Shown here piece by piece: positions 12,784 to 21,990 of a stretch of DNA of 64,000 nt. Numbering within the stretch: position 1 is the first letter of the stretch; every line of letters begins with the position of its first letter. Source of the stretch: Pseudomonas viridiflava (GTDB taxonomy: Bacteria; Pseudomonadota; Gammaproteobacteria; Pseudomonadales; Pseudomonadaceae); NCBI RefSeq assembly GCF_900590885.1, contig NZ_UUON01000004.1, positions 558,001 to 622,000 on the forward strand, given 5' to 3'. A program made the translations under genes and the position numbers. The notes beneath the pieces were generated by a model. The model made no database searches and was not told the DNA's origin. It saw nothing but the letters and a program-made list of their open reading frames with translations.

Positions 12784-13239
12784 ATGGCATTTCGCCCTCT
12801 TACAGCCCGCGCGCCCAGCGTGTTGCTTCGCGAAGCCAAGCCGTTGAAAGCCATCTTTGGCCATGCGCAACGCTTGGGCCATTTGCAACGCCTGCTCGAA
12901 AGCCAGCTGCAACCCGCCGCACGTGAACACTGCCATGTGGCCTCTTGGCGTGAAGGTAATTTGCTATTAATTGTCACCGACGGCCATTGGGCGACCCGTT
13001 TGCGTTACCAGCAAAAACGCCTGCAGCGTCAATTGATGGTATTTGATGAGTTCGCCAGCCTGACGCGCATCCAGTTCAAGGTGCAACCGCCCACCGTCCA
13101 GCAAGGCGCGGTGGGGCACACCATGGATTTGTCAATGATTGCCGCCGAAACTATCCAGGCGACGGCCGACGGCATCAGCGACCCGGGCTTGCGCGCCGCA
13201 CTTGAGCGCCTGGCCGCCCACGCCAAGCCAAAGGCCTGA
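12784..13239 (+). CDS. dciA: DciA-like DUF721 protein, putative replicative helicase loader
   Basis: 151-aa protein of the DUF721 family. DciA proteins load the replicative helicase DnaB in bacteria lacking DnaC/DnaI, and a DUF721 gene next to secA is the arrangement I recall from P. aeruginosa. The N-terminal part (residues about 15-100) holds the KH-like core with LLIVTDGHWATRLRYQQ; the C-terminal tail is short and helical. I start at 12784 (MAFRPLTARAPS) rather than the upstream in-frame codons, because the family begins there. It converges on the next gene with only 4 bp between stops. Confidence 0.85.
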   Translation: MAFRPLTARAPSVLLREAKPLKAIFGHAQRLGHLQRLLESQLQPAAREHCHVASWREGNLLLIVTDGHWATRLRYQQKRLQRQLMVFDEFASLTRIQFKVQPPTVQQGAVGHTMDLSMIAAETIQATADGISDPGLRAALERLAAHAKPKA

Positions 13240-13243
13240 GCCG

Positions 13244-14722
13244 CTACTTGCGCTTGCTGCCACCCAGCAACGACCCCAGCAACCCCCGCACCAATTGCCG
13301 CCCCATCTGATTGGCGGCTTGCTGCATGGCAGATTTCAGCGCCTTGCCGGCGGTGGTGCCCAGGAACGCCCCGGCCTTGTCGGTGAAGCTCGGTTCTTCG
13401 CCAGCGGGTTTGGCGTCCTCGGTTGGCCCCAGCTCTTTGCGCGCCATCAGTACTTCATAGGCGGACTCCCGGTCGACGGGTTTGTCATACCTGCCCAACA
13501 ACGATGAACTGGCCACCAGCGCAGCGCGCTCCGCCACGCTCAACGGCCCGATCCGCGATTGCGGCGGCGCCACCAGCACGCGCTGGACGACTTCCGGTGT
13601 GCCCTTTTCCTGCAAGGTGCCCACCAGTGCCTCACCGGTGCCCAACTCCGTCAACACCGCCAGGGCATCGAACGCCGGGTTCGGCCGAAAGCCATCAGCC
13701 ACAGCCCGCAGGGACTTCTGCTCTTTAGTGGTGAATGCGCGCAGGCCATGCTGGATGCGCAGGCCCAGTTGCGCCAGTACGGTGTCAGGCAAATCACCCG
13801 GCGATTGCGTGACGAAATACACGCCGACGCCTTTGGAGCGAATCAGCCGCACCACTTGCTCCAGGCGCTCCTGCAGCGCCTTGGGCGTATCGGCAAACAA
13901 CAAATGAGCTTCGTCGAAGAACAGCGCCAGCAGCGGTTTGTCCGCATCACCGCGCTCCGGCAATTGCTCGAAGAGTTCCGCCAACAACCACAGCAGGAAG
14001 GTTGCGTACACCTTCGGCGCTTCATGCACCAGGCGGCTGGCGTCCAACAGATGGATGCGCCCGCGCCCGTCGCTGGCCGGTTGCAAAATATCCTCAAGCT
14101 GCAGGGCCGGTTCACCGAACAGGGCCTCGGCGCCCTGCTGTTCCAGCACCGCCAGGCGTCGCAACAGGGCCTGGCTGGAACCGGTGGTCATCAGCGCTGC
14201 ATCTTCGCCGAGCAACTCCGGGTGATAGCGCAGATGGTTGAGCAGCGCCTTGAGGTCCTTGAGGTCCAGCAGCAACAGGCCTTCACGGTCTGCCACCTTG
14301 AAGGCCGCATAGAGCGCCGACTGCTGGCTGTCGGTGAGTTCCAGCAGGCTGCCGAGCAGCAACGGGCCCATTTCGCTGATGGTAGTGCGCAACGGATGAC
14401 CGGACTGCCCGTGGATATCCCACAGCGTGACCGGATAAGCCTTGGCCGTGTAATTGAGGAAGGGCATGCCGGCGATACGTTCGGCGACCTTGCCCTGCGG
14501 GTTCGCCGCCGCGCCCAAGCCGCACAGGTCGCCCTTGATGTCGGCGGCAAACACCGCCACACCGGCATCGCTGAAGGCTTCGGCCAGGCGCTGCAACGTG
14601 ACGGTCTTGCCCGTGCCGGTCGCGCCGGCGATCAGCCCGTGGCGGTTGGCCAGGCGCATTGCCTGGGCAATGGCTTGGCCAGAAAGGTCTGCGCCGATAA
14701 GGAGTTGCGTTGGATCAGGCAT
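13244..14722 (-). CDS. HerA/DUF853-family ATPase (YjgR-like)
   Basis: About 492-aa P-loop ATPase of the HerA-like DUF853 family (E. coli YjgR). Walker A is GATGTGKTVTLQRLAEAF near the N terminus, Walker B LLALFFDEAHLLFAD, and an arginine-rich segment IRSKGVGVYFVTQSPGDLPD follows. The C terminus is rich in Gly/Lys/Ala and may be membrane- or DNA-associated. The start is uncertain: ATG at 14722 (MPDPTQLLIG) has GGTGA close upstream, while ATG at 14734 would add four residues with little ribosome-binding sequence. The cellular role of the family is not established. Confidence 0.85.
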   Translation of the reverse strand: MPDPTQLLIGADLSGQAIAQAMRLANRHGLIAGATGTGKTVTLQRLAEAFSDAGVAVFAADIKGDLCGLGAAANPQGKVAERIAGMPFLNYTAKAYPVTLWDIHGQSGHPLRTTISEMGPLLLGSLLELTDSQQSALYAAFKVADREGLLLLDLKDLKALLNHLRYHPELLGEDAALMTTGSSQALLRRLAVLEQQGAEALFGEPALQLEDILQPASDGRGRIHLLDASRLVHEAPKVYATFLLWLLAELFEQLPERGDADKPLLALFFDEAHLLFADTPKALQERLEQVVRLIRSKGVGVYFVTQSPGDLPDTVLAQLGLRIQHGLRAFTTKEQKSLRAVADGFRPNPAFDALAVLTELGTGEALVGTLQEKGTPEVVQRVLVAPPQSRIGPLSVAERAALVASSSLLGRYDKPVDRESAYEVLMARKELGPTEDAKPAGEEPSFTDKAGAFLGTTAGKALKSAMQQAANQMGRQLVRGLLGSLLGGSKRK

Positions 14723-14802
14723 TTGGTCACCCATGGTTAATCTTTAGTGTCGCCAGGTCGATACAGGTAATTGTAAGACCCACAAAGTCTAAAAATAGGT
14801 CA

Positions 14803-14833
14803 GGTAGTTCCTACAGGGACCCCTAGAACTACC
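14803..14833 (+). promoter_or_regulatory. Hairpin with GGA-containing loop before chemoreceptor gene
   Basis: GGTAGTTC pairs with GAACTACC across a loop that contains ACAGGGAC, resembling the ACANGGA recognition core of RsmA/CsrA. It is about 95 bp upstream of the chemoreceptor start, so it would act only if transcription begins upstream of it. Function is speculative. Confidence 0.3.
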
Positions 14834-14926
14834 ACAAGAAATATCACACCTTTTTTGACGCTGCCATTTTGCGCATCCCACGAGGACGCGCTTCGGATAT
14901 CAAGACCTTAGCGGACCCTACAAGCC

Positions 14927-16816
14927 ATGAACAAAAATCTGCGTTTCAGCCACAAAATCCTGCTTGCAGCCTCCCTTATCGTCATCGCCGCCTTCGCGTT
15001 ATTTACCCTCTACAACGACTACCTGCAACGCAATGCCATTCGCGACGATCTCAACAGCTACTTGAATGAAATGGGCGATGTCACCGCCACCAGCATTCAA
15101 ACCTGGCTCAGCGGGCGCATTGCTCTGGTAGAAAACGCCGCACAAAACATCGCGATCAACCCTGAGGCGTCAGCAGTCGCCAGCCTGCTGGACCAGAAAA
15201 CCCTGACCTCCTCGTTCATGGCAACCTACGTCGGCGACAGCAAGGGCGCGTTCACCATCCGCCCCGACACCAAGATGCCAGACGGTTTCGACCCGCGTGT
15301 GCGGCCCTGGTACCAAGGGGCCCAAAGCAGCAACGGCTCAACGCTCACCGAACCCTATATCGATGCCGCCACCGGCAAGCTGATCATTTCCATTGCCACC
15401 CCAAGCAGCAAAGGCAGCCAGAGCATCGGCGTGGTCGGCGGCGACCTGAGCCTGCAAACCCTGGTGGATAACATTGGCGCGTTGAAATTCGGCGGCCGCG
15501 GCTATGCCTTCCTGATCAGTGCCGACGGCAAAGTGCTGGTCCATCCAGACAAAAACCTGGTGATGAAAACCCTGGCCGACATGTACCCGAAGAACACGCC
15601 AAAAATCAGTGGTGGCTTCAGCGAGGTCGAGGCCAACGGCAAAGACACTATCGTGACCTTTACTCCGATCAAGGGCCTGCCCTCCGTAAACTGGTACCTG
15701 GGGATTGCGGTGGATAAAGACAAATCCTTCGCCATGCTCAGCGAATTCCGCACCTCGGCCGTCATCGCCACACTGATTGCCGTGGCGATCATCATCGCCC
15801 TGCTCGGCATGCTGATTCGCATCCTGTTGCAACCGCTGCACGTGATGACCCGCGCCATGCAGGACATCGCCGAGGGCGAGGGCGACCTGACCCGCCGCCT
15901 GGCCATCCAGAATCTCGATGAATTCGGCACGCTGGGTAACGCTTTCAACCGGTTCGTGGAGCGGATTCATACGTCGATCCGCGAAGTGTCCTCGGCAACC
16001 GAACAGGTCAATGAGGTGGCATTGCGCGTGGTGAGCGCGTCCAACTCGTCGATGGTCAACTCCGACGAGCAAGCCAACCGTACCAACAGTGTCGCGGCCG
16101 CCATCAACGAGCTGGGTGCGGCCGCCCAGGAAATCGCCCGCAATGCAGCTCAAGCCTCCAGCCAGGCCAGCGACGCGAGGCACCTGGCCGAAGACGGTCA
16201 ACAAGTGGTTGAACGCAATATCAAGGCCATGACGCAGTTGTCGGCGATGATCAGCGCGTCCAGCAGCAATATCGAAGCGCTCAACAGCAAGACCGTGAAT
16301 ATCGGCCAGATTCTTGAGGTGATCACCAGCATTTCCCAGCAGACCAACCTGCTGGCCCTGAACGCGGCCATCGAAGCGGCCCGCGCAGGCGAAGCCGGGC
16401 GCGGGTTTGCGGTGGTTGCCGATGAAGTGCGCAACCTGGCTCACCGCACCCAGGAATCGGCGCAACAAGTGCAAACCATGATCGAGGAGCTGCAAGTCGG
16501 CGCGCGCGATTCGGTCAGCACCATGGGCGAAAGCCAGCGCCACAGCCATGACAGCGTAGAAATCGCCAACCTGGCCGGCGAACGCTTGAACAGCGTGACC
16601 CTGCGCATTGGCGAGATCGATGGCATGAACCAGTCGGTGGCCACCGCCACCGAGGAACAGACCTCGGTGGTGGAGTCGATCAACATGGACATTACCGAGA
16701 TCAACACCCTCAACCAGGAAGGCGTGGAAAACCTGCAATCGACCCTGCGCGCCTGCGCCGACCTGGAACAACAGGCCGCGCGCCTGAAACAATTGGTGGG
16801 CAGTTTCCGGATCTGA
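14927..16816 (+). CDS. Methyl-accepting chemotaxis protein, dCache amino-acid type
   Basis: 629-aa transmembrane chemoreceptor. TM1 (about residues 12-32), a periplasmic double-Cache domain (35-275), TM2 (about 280-303), HAMP, then a long signalling coiled coil whose hairpin tip includes [17 protein letters not shown] and [15 protein letters not shown]. The ligand domain has DPRVRPWYQ and, spaced as in P. aeruginosa PctA, a Tyr 16 residues and an Asp 45 residues after the Trp. This suggests an L-amino-acid sensor. The usual tyrosine five residues before the binding arginine is phenylalanine here. It converges on a tiny gene that begins directly after its stop. Confidence 0.92.
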   Translation: MNKNLRFSHKILLAASLIVIAAFALFTLYNDYLQRNAIRDDLNSYLNEMGDVTATSIQTWLSGRIALVENAAQNIAINPEASAVASLLDQKTLTSSFMATYVGDSKGAFTIRPDTKMPDGFDPRVRPWYQGAQSSNGSTLTEPYIDAATGKLIISIATPSSKGSQSIGVVGGDLSLQTLVDNIGALKFGGRGYAFLISADGKVLVHPDKNLVMKTLADMYPKNTPKISGGFSEVEANGKDTIVTFTPIKGLPSVNWYLGIAVDKDKSFAMLSEFRTSAVIATLIAVAIIIALLGMLIRILLQPLHVMTRAMQDIAEGEGDLTRRLAIQNLDEFGTLGNAFNRFVERIHTSIREVSSATEQVNEVALRVVSASNSSMVNSDEQANRTNSVAAAINELGAAAQEIARNAAQASSQASDARHLAEDGQQVVERNIKAMTQLSAMISASSSNIEALNSKTVNIGQILEVITSISQQTNLLALNAAIEAARAGEAGRGFAVVADEVRNLAHRTQESAQQVQTMIEELQVGARDSVSTMGESQRHSHDSVEIANLAGERLNSVTLRIGEIDGMNQSVATATEEQTSVVESINMDITEINTLNQEGVENLQSTLRACADLEQQAARLKQLVGSFRI

Positions 16817-16987
16817 TCACTCTTGCTCGGGCTCGGGCTTGCGTTGCTCCCGCTCCCACAACTCGGCGGCACCGGGGAATTCGGTGCCGTCCTCACTGCC
16901 CAGCTCATCCGGGTCATAACGACTCAAACAGCCCTCGCCCAGTGTCGCCGGGGCTTTGGAGGTGGCTTTATCCAGTGGGTCGCTCAT
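16817..16987 (-). CDS. Small acidic hypothetical protein (56 aa)
   Basis: A 57-codon frame runs from ATG at 16987 to TGA at 16817-16819. The product begins MSDPLDKATS and ends RKPEPEQE. It is strongly acidic (many Asp/Glu), has no membrane segment, and contains one Cys and one Trp. ACGGAG lies 6 nt upstream of the start, and codon use is like the neighbours. It is downstream of purU on the same strand, behind a terminator, so may have its own promoter. Its stop abuts that of the chemoreceptor gene. No function can be assigned. Confidence 0.7.
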   Translation of the reverse strand: MSDPLDKATSKAPATLGEGCLSRYDPDELGSEDGTEFPGAAELWEREQRKPEPEQE

Positions 16988-17016
16988 CACTCACTCCGTA
17001 AACATCAGGCAAAGAA

Positions 17017-17052
17017 AAAGGGCCTGGGACGATTTAACGCCCAGGCCCTTTA
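17017..17052 (-). terminator. Rho-independent terminator downstream of purU
   Basis: AAAGGGCCTGGG pairs with CCCAGGCCCTTT; read leftward it is followed by TTTTTCTTT. It ends the purU transcript and precedes the small 56-aa gene. Confidence 0.88.
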
Positions 17053-17069
17053 TTCTTCAATCGCCTTGA

Positions 17070-17918
17070 TCAGAACACGACGGTCTTGTTGCCGTGTACC
17101 AGAACGCGGTCTTCCAGGTGATAACGCAAGCCACGGGCCAGCACCATCTTCTCGACGTCACGGCCGAAACGCACCATGTCTTCAATGCTGTCGCTGTGGC
17201 TGACGCGTACCACGTCCTGCTCGATGATCGGACCGGCATCCAGCTCTTCGGTGACATAGTGGCAGGTCGCGCCAATCAACTTCACGCCACGCAGGGAAGC
17301 CTGGTGATACGGCTTGGCGCCGACAAACGACGGCAGGAAGCTGTGGTGAATGTTGATCACCTTGCCGGCGTACTCGCGGCACAGTTCCGGCGGCAGGATC
17401 TGCATGTAGCGCGCCAATACCACAACGTCAGCTTCGTGCTGCTTGACCAGCCGCGACACCTCGGCGAATGCCGGCTCCTTGTCCTGCGGGTTGACCGGCA
17501 CGTGGTAGTACGGGATGCCATGCCATTCGACCATGCTGCGCAGGTCGTCATGGTTGGAAATCACGCAGGCAATCTCGCAGTCCAGCTCATCGCTGTGCCA
17601 ACGGTGCAGCAAGTCGGCCAGGCAGTGGGATTCGCGGCTGGCCATCAACACCACGCGTTTTTTCTGCTCGGTGTCGGTGATGTGCCAGGTCATCGAAAAC
17701 TCTTCGGCGATTGGCGCAAACGCCTCGCGAAATGCCTCCAGACCGAAGGGCAGCGTATCGGCACGGATTTCGTGACGCATGAAGAACCAACCGCTGAGAT
17801 TGTCCGAGTGATGGCTCGCCTCGGTGATCCAGCCGTTATGAGAAGCCAGAAAGTTACTGACTTTGGCAACGATGCCGACCCGGTCCGGGCAAGCAATCAC
17901 CAGCCGAAAAGTGCGCAT
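17070..17918 (-). CDS. purU: Formyltetrahydrofolate deformylase
   Basis: 282-aa enzyme hydrolysing 10-formyltetrahydrofolate to formate and tetrahydrofolate, balancing one-carbon pools. An N-terminal ACT domain (RLVIACPDRVGIVAKVSNFL, residues 4-80) precedes the formyltransferase fold with YMQILPPELC, NIHHSFLPSFVGAKPYHQA and GATCHYVTEELDAGPIIEQD. The conserved His and Asp of the catalytic centre are present in these two segments. Length is as in E. coli PurU (280). Pseudomonads carry paralogues, some tied to sarcosine or choline catabolism; no such genes are adjacent here. Confidence 0.95.
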   Translation of the reverse strand: MRTFRLVIACPDRVGIVAKVSNFLASHNGWITEASHHSDNLSGWFFMRHEIRADTLPFGLEAFREAFAPIAEEFSMTWHITDTEQKKRVVLMASRESHCLADLLHRWHSDELDCEIACVISNHDDLRSMVEWHGIPYYHVPVNPQDKEPAFAEVSRLVKQHEADVVVLARYMQILPPELCREYAGKVINIHHSFLPSFVGAKPYHQASLRGVKLIGATCHYVTEELDAGPIIEQDVVRVSHSDSIEDMVRFGRDVEKMVLARGLRYHLEDRVLVHGNKTVVF

Positions 17919-18267
17919 TAGGGGAAAACTCCAGAACTTCGCAAAGGCCGCTATTCTAGCGATTACGCAGGAAAACTGCAGTATTCGTTAACGCTTATTC
18001 TGATCAACGACCCGCGCCATGCCCCTTAATAGCCTAAGGTTTTACCCCCTTAATATGAATCTACTGCGCGACACTGCGGCTGTTCTCGACTGTCTGCGGA
18101 ATTATCTTATGGTCTACAACCTAGTAATTAACTCGAACGCATCGCCAGGCTACAAACTTTCAAAGTAATTCACATAAATGCGAGCTTAAATGTTTACTTG
18201 GGCAAACCGCCTGACTATTATTGGCCCACTCGCCCTGTCAATCAGCGCTCTACATAAGGTAGTCCAC
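17919..18267. other. purU / mvaT divergent intergenic region
   Basis: This 349-bp region is more AT-rich than its surroundings and must carry both promoters. AT-rich DNA upstream of mvaT would fit autoregulation, since MvaT binds such DNA, but that is inference. An in-frame start for mvaT at 18190 has no good ribosome-binding site. I see no other gene. Confidence 0.55.
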
Positions 18268-18642
18268 ATGTCCCTGATCAACGAATACCGTGCCACCGAA
18301 GAAGCTATCAAAGAGCTGCAAGCCCGTTTGAAGAATCTGTCCCAAGACGACAAACTGCAAACCGAGCTGGAATTCGAAGGCAAATTGCGCACCCTGATGG
18401 GCGAATATTCCAAATCCCTGCGTGACATCATCGCGCTGCTGGATCCAGAGTCGAAAGTTAAAGCACCGCGTGGCGCTGTGAAAACTACCGGCACCAAGCG
18501 CGCGCGCAAGGTCAAACAATACAAAAACCCGCACAACGGCGAAGTGATTGAAACCAAAGGCGGCAACCACAAAACTCTGAAAGAGTGGAAAGCCAAGTGG
18601 GGCGGCGACGTGGTTGAAGGCTGGGCTACCCTGCTGGGCTAA
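18268..18642 (+). CDS. mvaT: H-NS-like nucleoid protein MvaT
   Basis: 124-aa xenogeneic silencer of the MvaT family, the pseudomonad functional equivalent of H-NS, which binds AT-rich DNA and represses acquired and virulence genes. The N-terminal half (MSLINEYRATEEAIKELQARL, residues 1-60) is the coiled-coil oligomerisation domain. A basic linker (TGTKRARKVKQYKNP) leads to the C-terminal DNA-binding domain containing GGNHKTLKEWKAKWGG with the Gly-Asn minor-groove motif. The ATG at 18268 follows TAAGGT and matches the family start. It is monocistronic, ending in a strong terminator. Confidence 0.96.
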   Translation: MSLINEYRATEEAIKELQARLKNLSQDDKLQTELEFEGKLRTLMGEYSKSLRDIIALLDPESKVKAPRGAVKTTGTKRARKVKQYKNPHNGEVIETKGGNHKTLKEWKAKWGGDVVEGWATLLG

Positions 18643-18674
18643 GCTCCACGGCCTGCGCCGGATACGCGACACAA

Positions 18675-18704
18675 TAAAAAACGCCAGCTTGCTGGCGTTT
18701 TTTA
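18675..18704. terminator. Bidirectional terminator between mvaT and sbcB
   Basis: AAAAAACGCCAGC pairs with GCTGGCGTTTTTT with almost no loop beyond TT. U-tracts lie on both strands, so it serves both convergent genes. Confidence 0.92.
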
Positions 18705-18731
18705 TTGGCAGGTTGTTTTGTAAAAAAACGA

Positions 18732-20159
18732 CTACAGGTTCACCCGCGCCGCTAAAGAGTCGGCATATTCCTGCCACTGCTCCAGTACCTCACACTGAAA
18801 CGGCGTAGCACTTAAGGCCAACTCCTGCCGGGCCCGGTTAAATGCCTCAAGGGTATTCGGCGCCCCCCATTGCGGGTCCGACAAACGTTGCTGGCAGAAC
18901 AATGCCCAGCGTTGTTGCTCCTCGCTGTTCAACGTGTCGGGAAAGTTGCGTGCGCGGTAGCGAAACAATAATTCAGGCAAACGTTCATCATCAAAAGGCC
19001 ACTGCTGCCTTGCTAATTGTGCAGGTTCAGCCGCCCGGACTTGTTCACATAAACGTCGATCACGGTCCCCAATAAAACCGTCGTAAAGCTGCTGTTCCGG
19101 GTCTGCATTCGGGGCAAAATCTTCCTCAGCGTAAATGGCCGCCAACTTATCACGCCAAAGTTCCTGTGCGTCAGTTAGCCGCAGCGCCCGCGCCTGATAA
19201 AGATCCATATCCAAGTGCAGACGCTCACGGTCTTCGGCACGCAGCACATTCAGCGGCGCGACCACCGGGCAGCGGTTGATATGCACCAACTTGAGAGGTA
19301 CCGGCAGCTCCCCCTCGGCCAGCTCGTCACGGCGGGTGTAAAGGCGCTGGCGCAAGGCATCCGCGTCGAGGTCCAACAGCCCCTGAGGATCGAGCCCAAG
19401 GTCGCAGACGATCAGCGCATTGCGATTACGCGGGTGCCAGGCCAGCGGCAGTACGACCCCCAGGTAATGACGCTCGGCAGAAAAGCGCCCGGAAATATGC
19501 ACCATCGGCTGGAGCAGGCGCACCTGATCCATCACCTTTTGTTTGCTGCGCAACTGAAACAGCCAGTCGTACAACTTGGGCTGTTTCTCACGAACCAGGC
19601 GTGCCAGGGCAATCGTTGCACGCACATCCGACAACGCATCGTGGGCCTGGCCATGGTCGATACCGTTGGCCGCGGTCAGGCGCTCCAGCTTGAGCGTGAC
19701 GCGCCCGTCCTGCTGCGGCCACTCAATGCCCTCCGGGCGTAGCGCGTAAGCGGTGCGCACGACGTCGATCAGGTCCCAGCGACTATTGCCGCCCTGCCAC
19801 TCCCGCGCGTAAGGGTCGAAAAAATTGCGATACAGGCTGTAGCGCGTCATTTCGTCGTCAAACCGCAAGGTGTTATAGCCGGCGCCACAAGTACCCGGCG
19901 CGGCCAGTTCGGCATGCACCCGGGTCATGAAGTCGGCCTCGGCCAGGCCTTTTTCCGCGAGTATTGCAGGGGTGATGCCAGTAATCGCGCAGGCTGCGGG
20001 ATGGGGCAGAATATCGTCGCCGGGCTGGCAATAGAGGTTGACCGGAGCCCCGATCTCGTTGAGTTCGAGGTCCGTACGAATGCCGGCTACCTGGAGCGGG
20101 CGGTCGCTGCGCGGGTTGATGCCGGTGGTTTCATAGTCGTACCAGAAAATGGAGGTCAC
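18732..20159 (-). CDS. sbcB: Exodeoxyribonuclease I
   Basis: 475-aa processive 3'-5' single-strand DNA exonuclease used in mismatch repair and recombination. The N-terminal DEDD exonuclease core is visible: FWYDYETTGINPRSDR (ExoI motif), TLRFDDEMTRYSLYRNFFDPY, and GQAHDALSDVRATIALARL. The remainder forms the SH3-like and C-terminal helical domains (ALFCQQRLSDPQWG near the end). Length matches E. coli SbcB (475). The start is GTG at 20159 with AGGA upstream. Confidence 0.97.
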   Translation of the reverse strand: MTSIFWYDYETTGINPRSDRPLQVAGIRTDLELNEIGAPVNLYCQPGDDILPHPAACAITGITPAILAEKGLAEADFMTRVHAELAAPGTCGAGYNTLRFDDEMTRYSLYRNFFDPYAREWQGGNSRWDLIDVVRTAYALRPEGIEWPQQDGRVTLKLERLTAANGIDHGQAHDALSDVRATIALARLVREKQPKLYDWLFQLRSKQKVMDQVRLLQPMVHISGRFSAERHYLGVVLPLAWHPRNRNALIVCDLGLDPQGLLDLDADALRQRLYTRRDELAEGELPVPLKLVHINRCPVVAPLNVLRAEDRERLHLDMDLYQARALRLTDAQELWRDKLAAIYAEEDFAPNADPEQQLYDGFIGDRDRRLCEQVRAAEPAQLARQQWPFDDERLPELLFRYRARNFPDTLNSEEQQRWALFCQQRLSDPQWGAPNTLEAFNRARQELALSATPFQCEVLEQWQEYADSLAARVNL

Positions 20160-20326
20160 GGGCTATTCCTGTACTGAAGATCGACGAAGTCTAGGCGCTG
20201 AACAACCTTCGAGGCCAGCACCGATTAACCTGTACAAATATCCAGCAAAACCTTGGGTGGTTGCTTCCATCGCCGACACTGCTAGCATCCGTGTCTTCCA
20301 ACCGCTTTGCACTGCCAAGGATCGCG

Positions 20327-21019
20327 ATGCCATCAGCCCCATTGGACACCCGCTACCAGATCGAGACGCCCGAAGGCATCGACCTGCCCCTGCGCCCCGC
20401 CGGCCTGGTGCCGCGCGTACTGGCCTTTGCCTTCGACCTGGGCGTACGCGGGGTGGTCATGGGCGTGCTGCTGGTGCCATTGGCCTTGTTGGGCAATATA
20501 GGCATCGGCATAGGCTCGCTGCTGCTGTTCCTGATCAGTTGGTGGTACATGGTGCTCTTTGAAGTACTCAACCAGGGCTGCTCACCGGGCAAACAGGTGA
20601 TGGGCCTGCGCGTCGTACAGGATGACGGCACCCCGATCGGCTGGTCTGCATCTCTGATCCGCAACCTGCTGCGGTTTGTCGACATGCTGCCTTTTGGCTA
20701 CTTCCTCGGCGCGATCAGTTGCCTGCAGCATCCTCACTTCAAGCGCCTGGGCGATGTGGCCGCCGGTACACTGGTGATCTACCGCGAACTCCCACTTGCA
20801 CGCCCCAAGGTCCCTGAAGCGCCGGCACTGCGCCTGCCCTTTGCCCTGGACCTGAACGAGCAGCGCGCCATTCTGGGTTTCGCCGAGCGCCAGGCGGAAC
20901 TCTCGAACGAGCGCGTTCACGAGTTGGCGTCGATCCTGGCCACGCCCTTGCAGGTCTCCCCGGCCCGCGCCGTGGAGCAACTCAATGGCGTGGCCCGTGG
21001 CCTGCTGGGGCCAACATGA
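20327..21019 (+). CDS. RDD-family membrane protein
   Basis: 230-aa inner-membrane protein with an RDD domain (PF06271). Three hydrophobic stretches: about residues 25-50 (LAFAFDLGVRGVVMGVLLV), 50-75, and about 120-140. Charged signatures between them include NQGCSPGKQVMGLRVVQDDG and LGDVAAGTLVIYR, typical of the family. The start at 20327 follows AAGGA; the frame opens upstream at 20261 without support. It is the first gene of a six-gene overlapping operon, its stop overlapping the next start (ATGA). The biochemical role is unknown; RDD proteins have been proposed to transport ions or small solutes. Confidence 0.88.
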   Translation: MPSAPLDTRYQIETPEGIDLPLRPAGLVPRVLAFAFDLGVRGVVMGVLLVPLALLGNIGIGIGSLLLFLISWWYMVLFEVLNQGCSPGKQVMGLRVVQDDGTPIGWSASLIRNLLRFVDMLPFGYFLGAISCLQHPHFKRLGDVAAGTLVIYRELPLARPKVPEAPALRLPFALDLNEQRAILGFAERQAELSNERVHELASILATPLQVSPARAVEQLNGVARGLLGPT

Positions 21020-21990
21020 AGCAGAGTCAGTTCGAAAGTCGCCACCACCCCCAATGGCAAGCCTTTGCCGAACACCTGAAGCAATTGGAACAAGGCAAGG
21101 CCAAGGACGTGGCCGACTTCCCGCACCAATACCGGCGCCTGTGCCAGCACCTGGCGATGGCCCAGGAGCGTGGCTACAGCAGCTACCTGGTGGACCCCTT
21201 GCAACAACTGGCCCTGCGCGGCCACCAGCAGCTGTATCGTCACCGCAGTCAATTGGCGGCGAACATCCTGGGGTTTGTGCTGGCCGGCTTTCCTCGCCTG
21301 GTGCGGGAACAGTGGCGTTTCGTGCTGATCGCCAGCCTGCTCTTCTTTGGCAGCCTGGTTGGCATTGCCCTGCTGGTCTACCTGTTCCCCGACCTGATCT
21401 ACAGCATTGTCAGCCCCCGGCAGGTGGCCGAGATGCAGGGGATGTACGACCCCGCTGCCAGTCGCCTGGGCCGCGCTGCAGAACGCGCCTCCAGCGAAGA
21501 CTGGATGATGTTCGGCTATTACGTGATGCACAACATCGGTATTGCGTTCCAGACCTTTGCCGCCGGTTTGCTGTTCGGACTGGGCAGTGTGTTCTTCCTG
21601 ATCTTCAATGGCCTGGTCATCGGCGCAGTCTCCGGGCACCTGACCGAAATAGGCTATGGGCAAACCTTCTGGTCCTTCGTCATCGGCCATGGCGCGTTCG
21701 AACTGACTGCCATCGCCCTGGCCGGTGCTGCCGGGTTGCAACTGGGCTGGGCGCTGATCGCCCCCGGGCATCTGACCCGTGGCGAAGCCCTGCGGCTGGC
21801 CGCCCATAAAAGCGTGCAGATGCTGTGCGGTGTCATGGTGTTCCTGGTGATCGCCGCGTTTATCGAGGCTTACTGGTCCTCCACCACCGGAATAAGCCCC
21901 TGGGTCAAATACGCGGTAGGCGCAGCCCTATGGCTGGCGGTGGCCGCTTACCTCGGCCTTGCAGGAAGGAACCGCCATGCGCCTGAGTGA
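21016..21990 (+). CDS. SpoIIM-like (DUF95) multipass membrane protein
   Basis: 324-aa membrane protein of the stage II sporulation protein M family. An N-terminal cytoplasmic helical region of about 90 aa (HPQWQAFAEHLKQLEQGKA) is followed by about six membrane segments, with NGLVIGAVSGHLTEIG and VIGHGAFELTAIALAGAAGLQLGW, the latter being the family signature. The name comes from a Bacillus engulfment protein; pseudomonads do not sporulate, so the role differs. The ATG overlaps the RDD stop, and the next gene starts inside its 3' end. Confidence 0.87.
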   Translation: MKQSQFESRHHPQWQAFAEHLKQLEQGKAKDVADFPHQYRRLCQHLAMAQERGYSSYLVDPLQQLALRGHQQLYRHRSQLAANILGFVLAGFPRLVREQWRFVLIASLLFFGSLVGIALLVYLFPDLIYSIVSPRQVAEMQGMYDPAASRLGRAAERASSEDWMMFGYYVMHNIGIAFQTFAAGLLFGLGSVFFLIFNGLVIGAVSGHLTEIGYGQTFWSFVIGHGAFELTAIALAGAAGLQLGWALIAPGHLTRGEALRLAAHKSVQMLCGVMVFLVIAAFIEAYWSSTTGISPWVKYAVGAALWLAVAAYLGLAGRNRHAPE

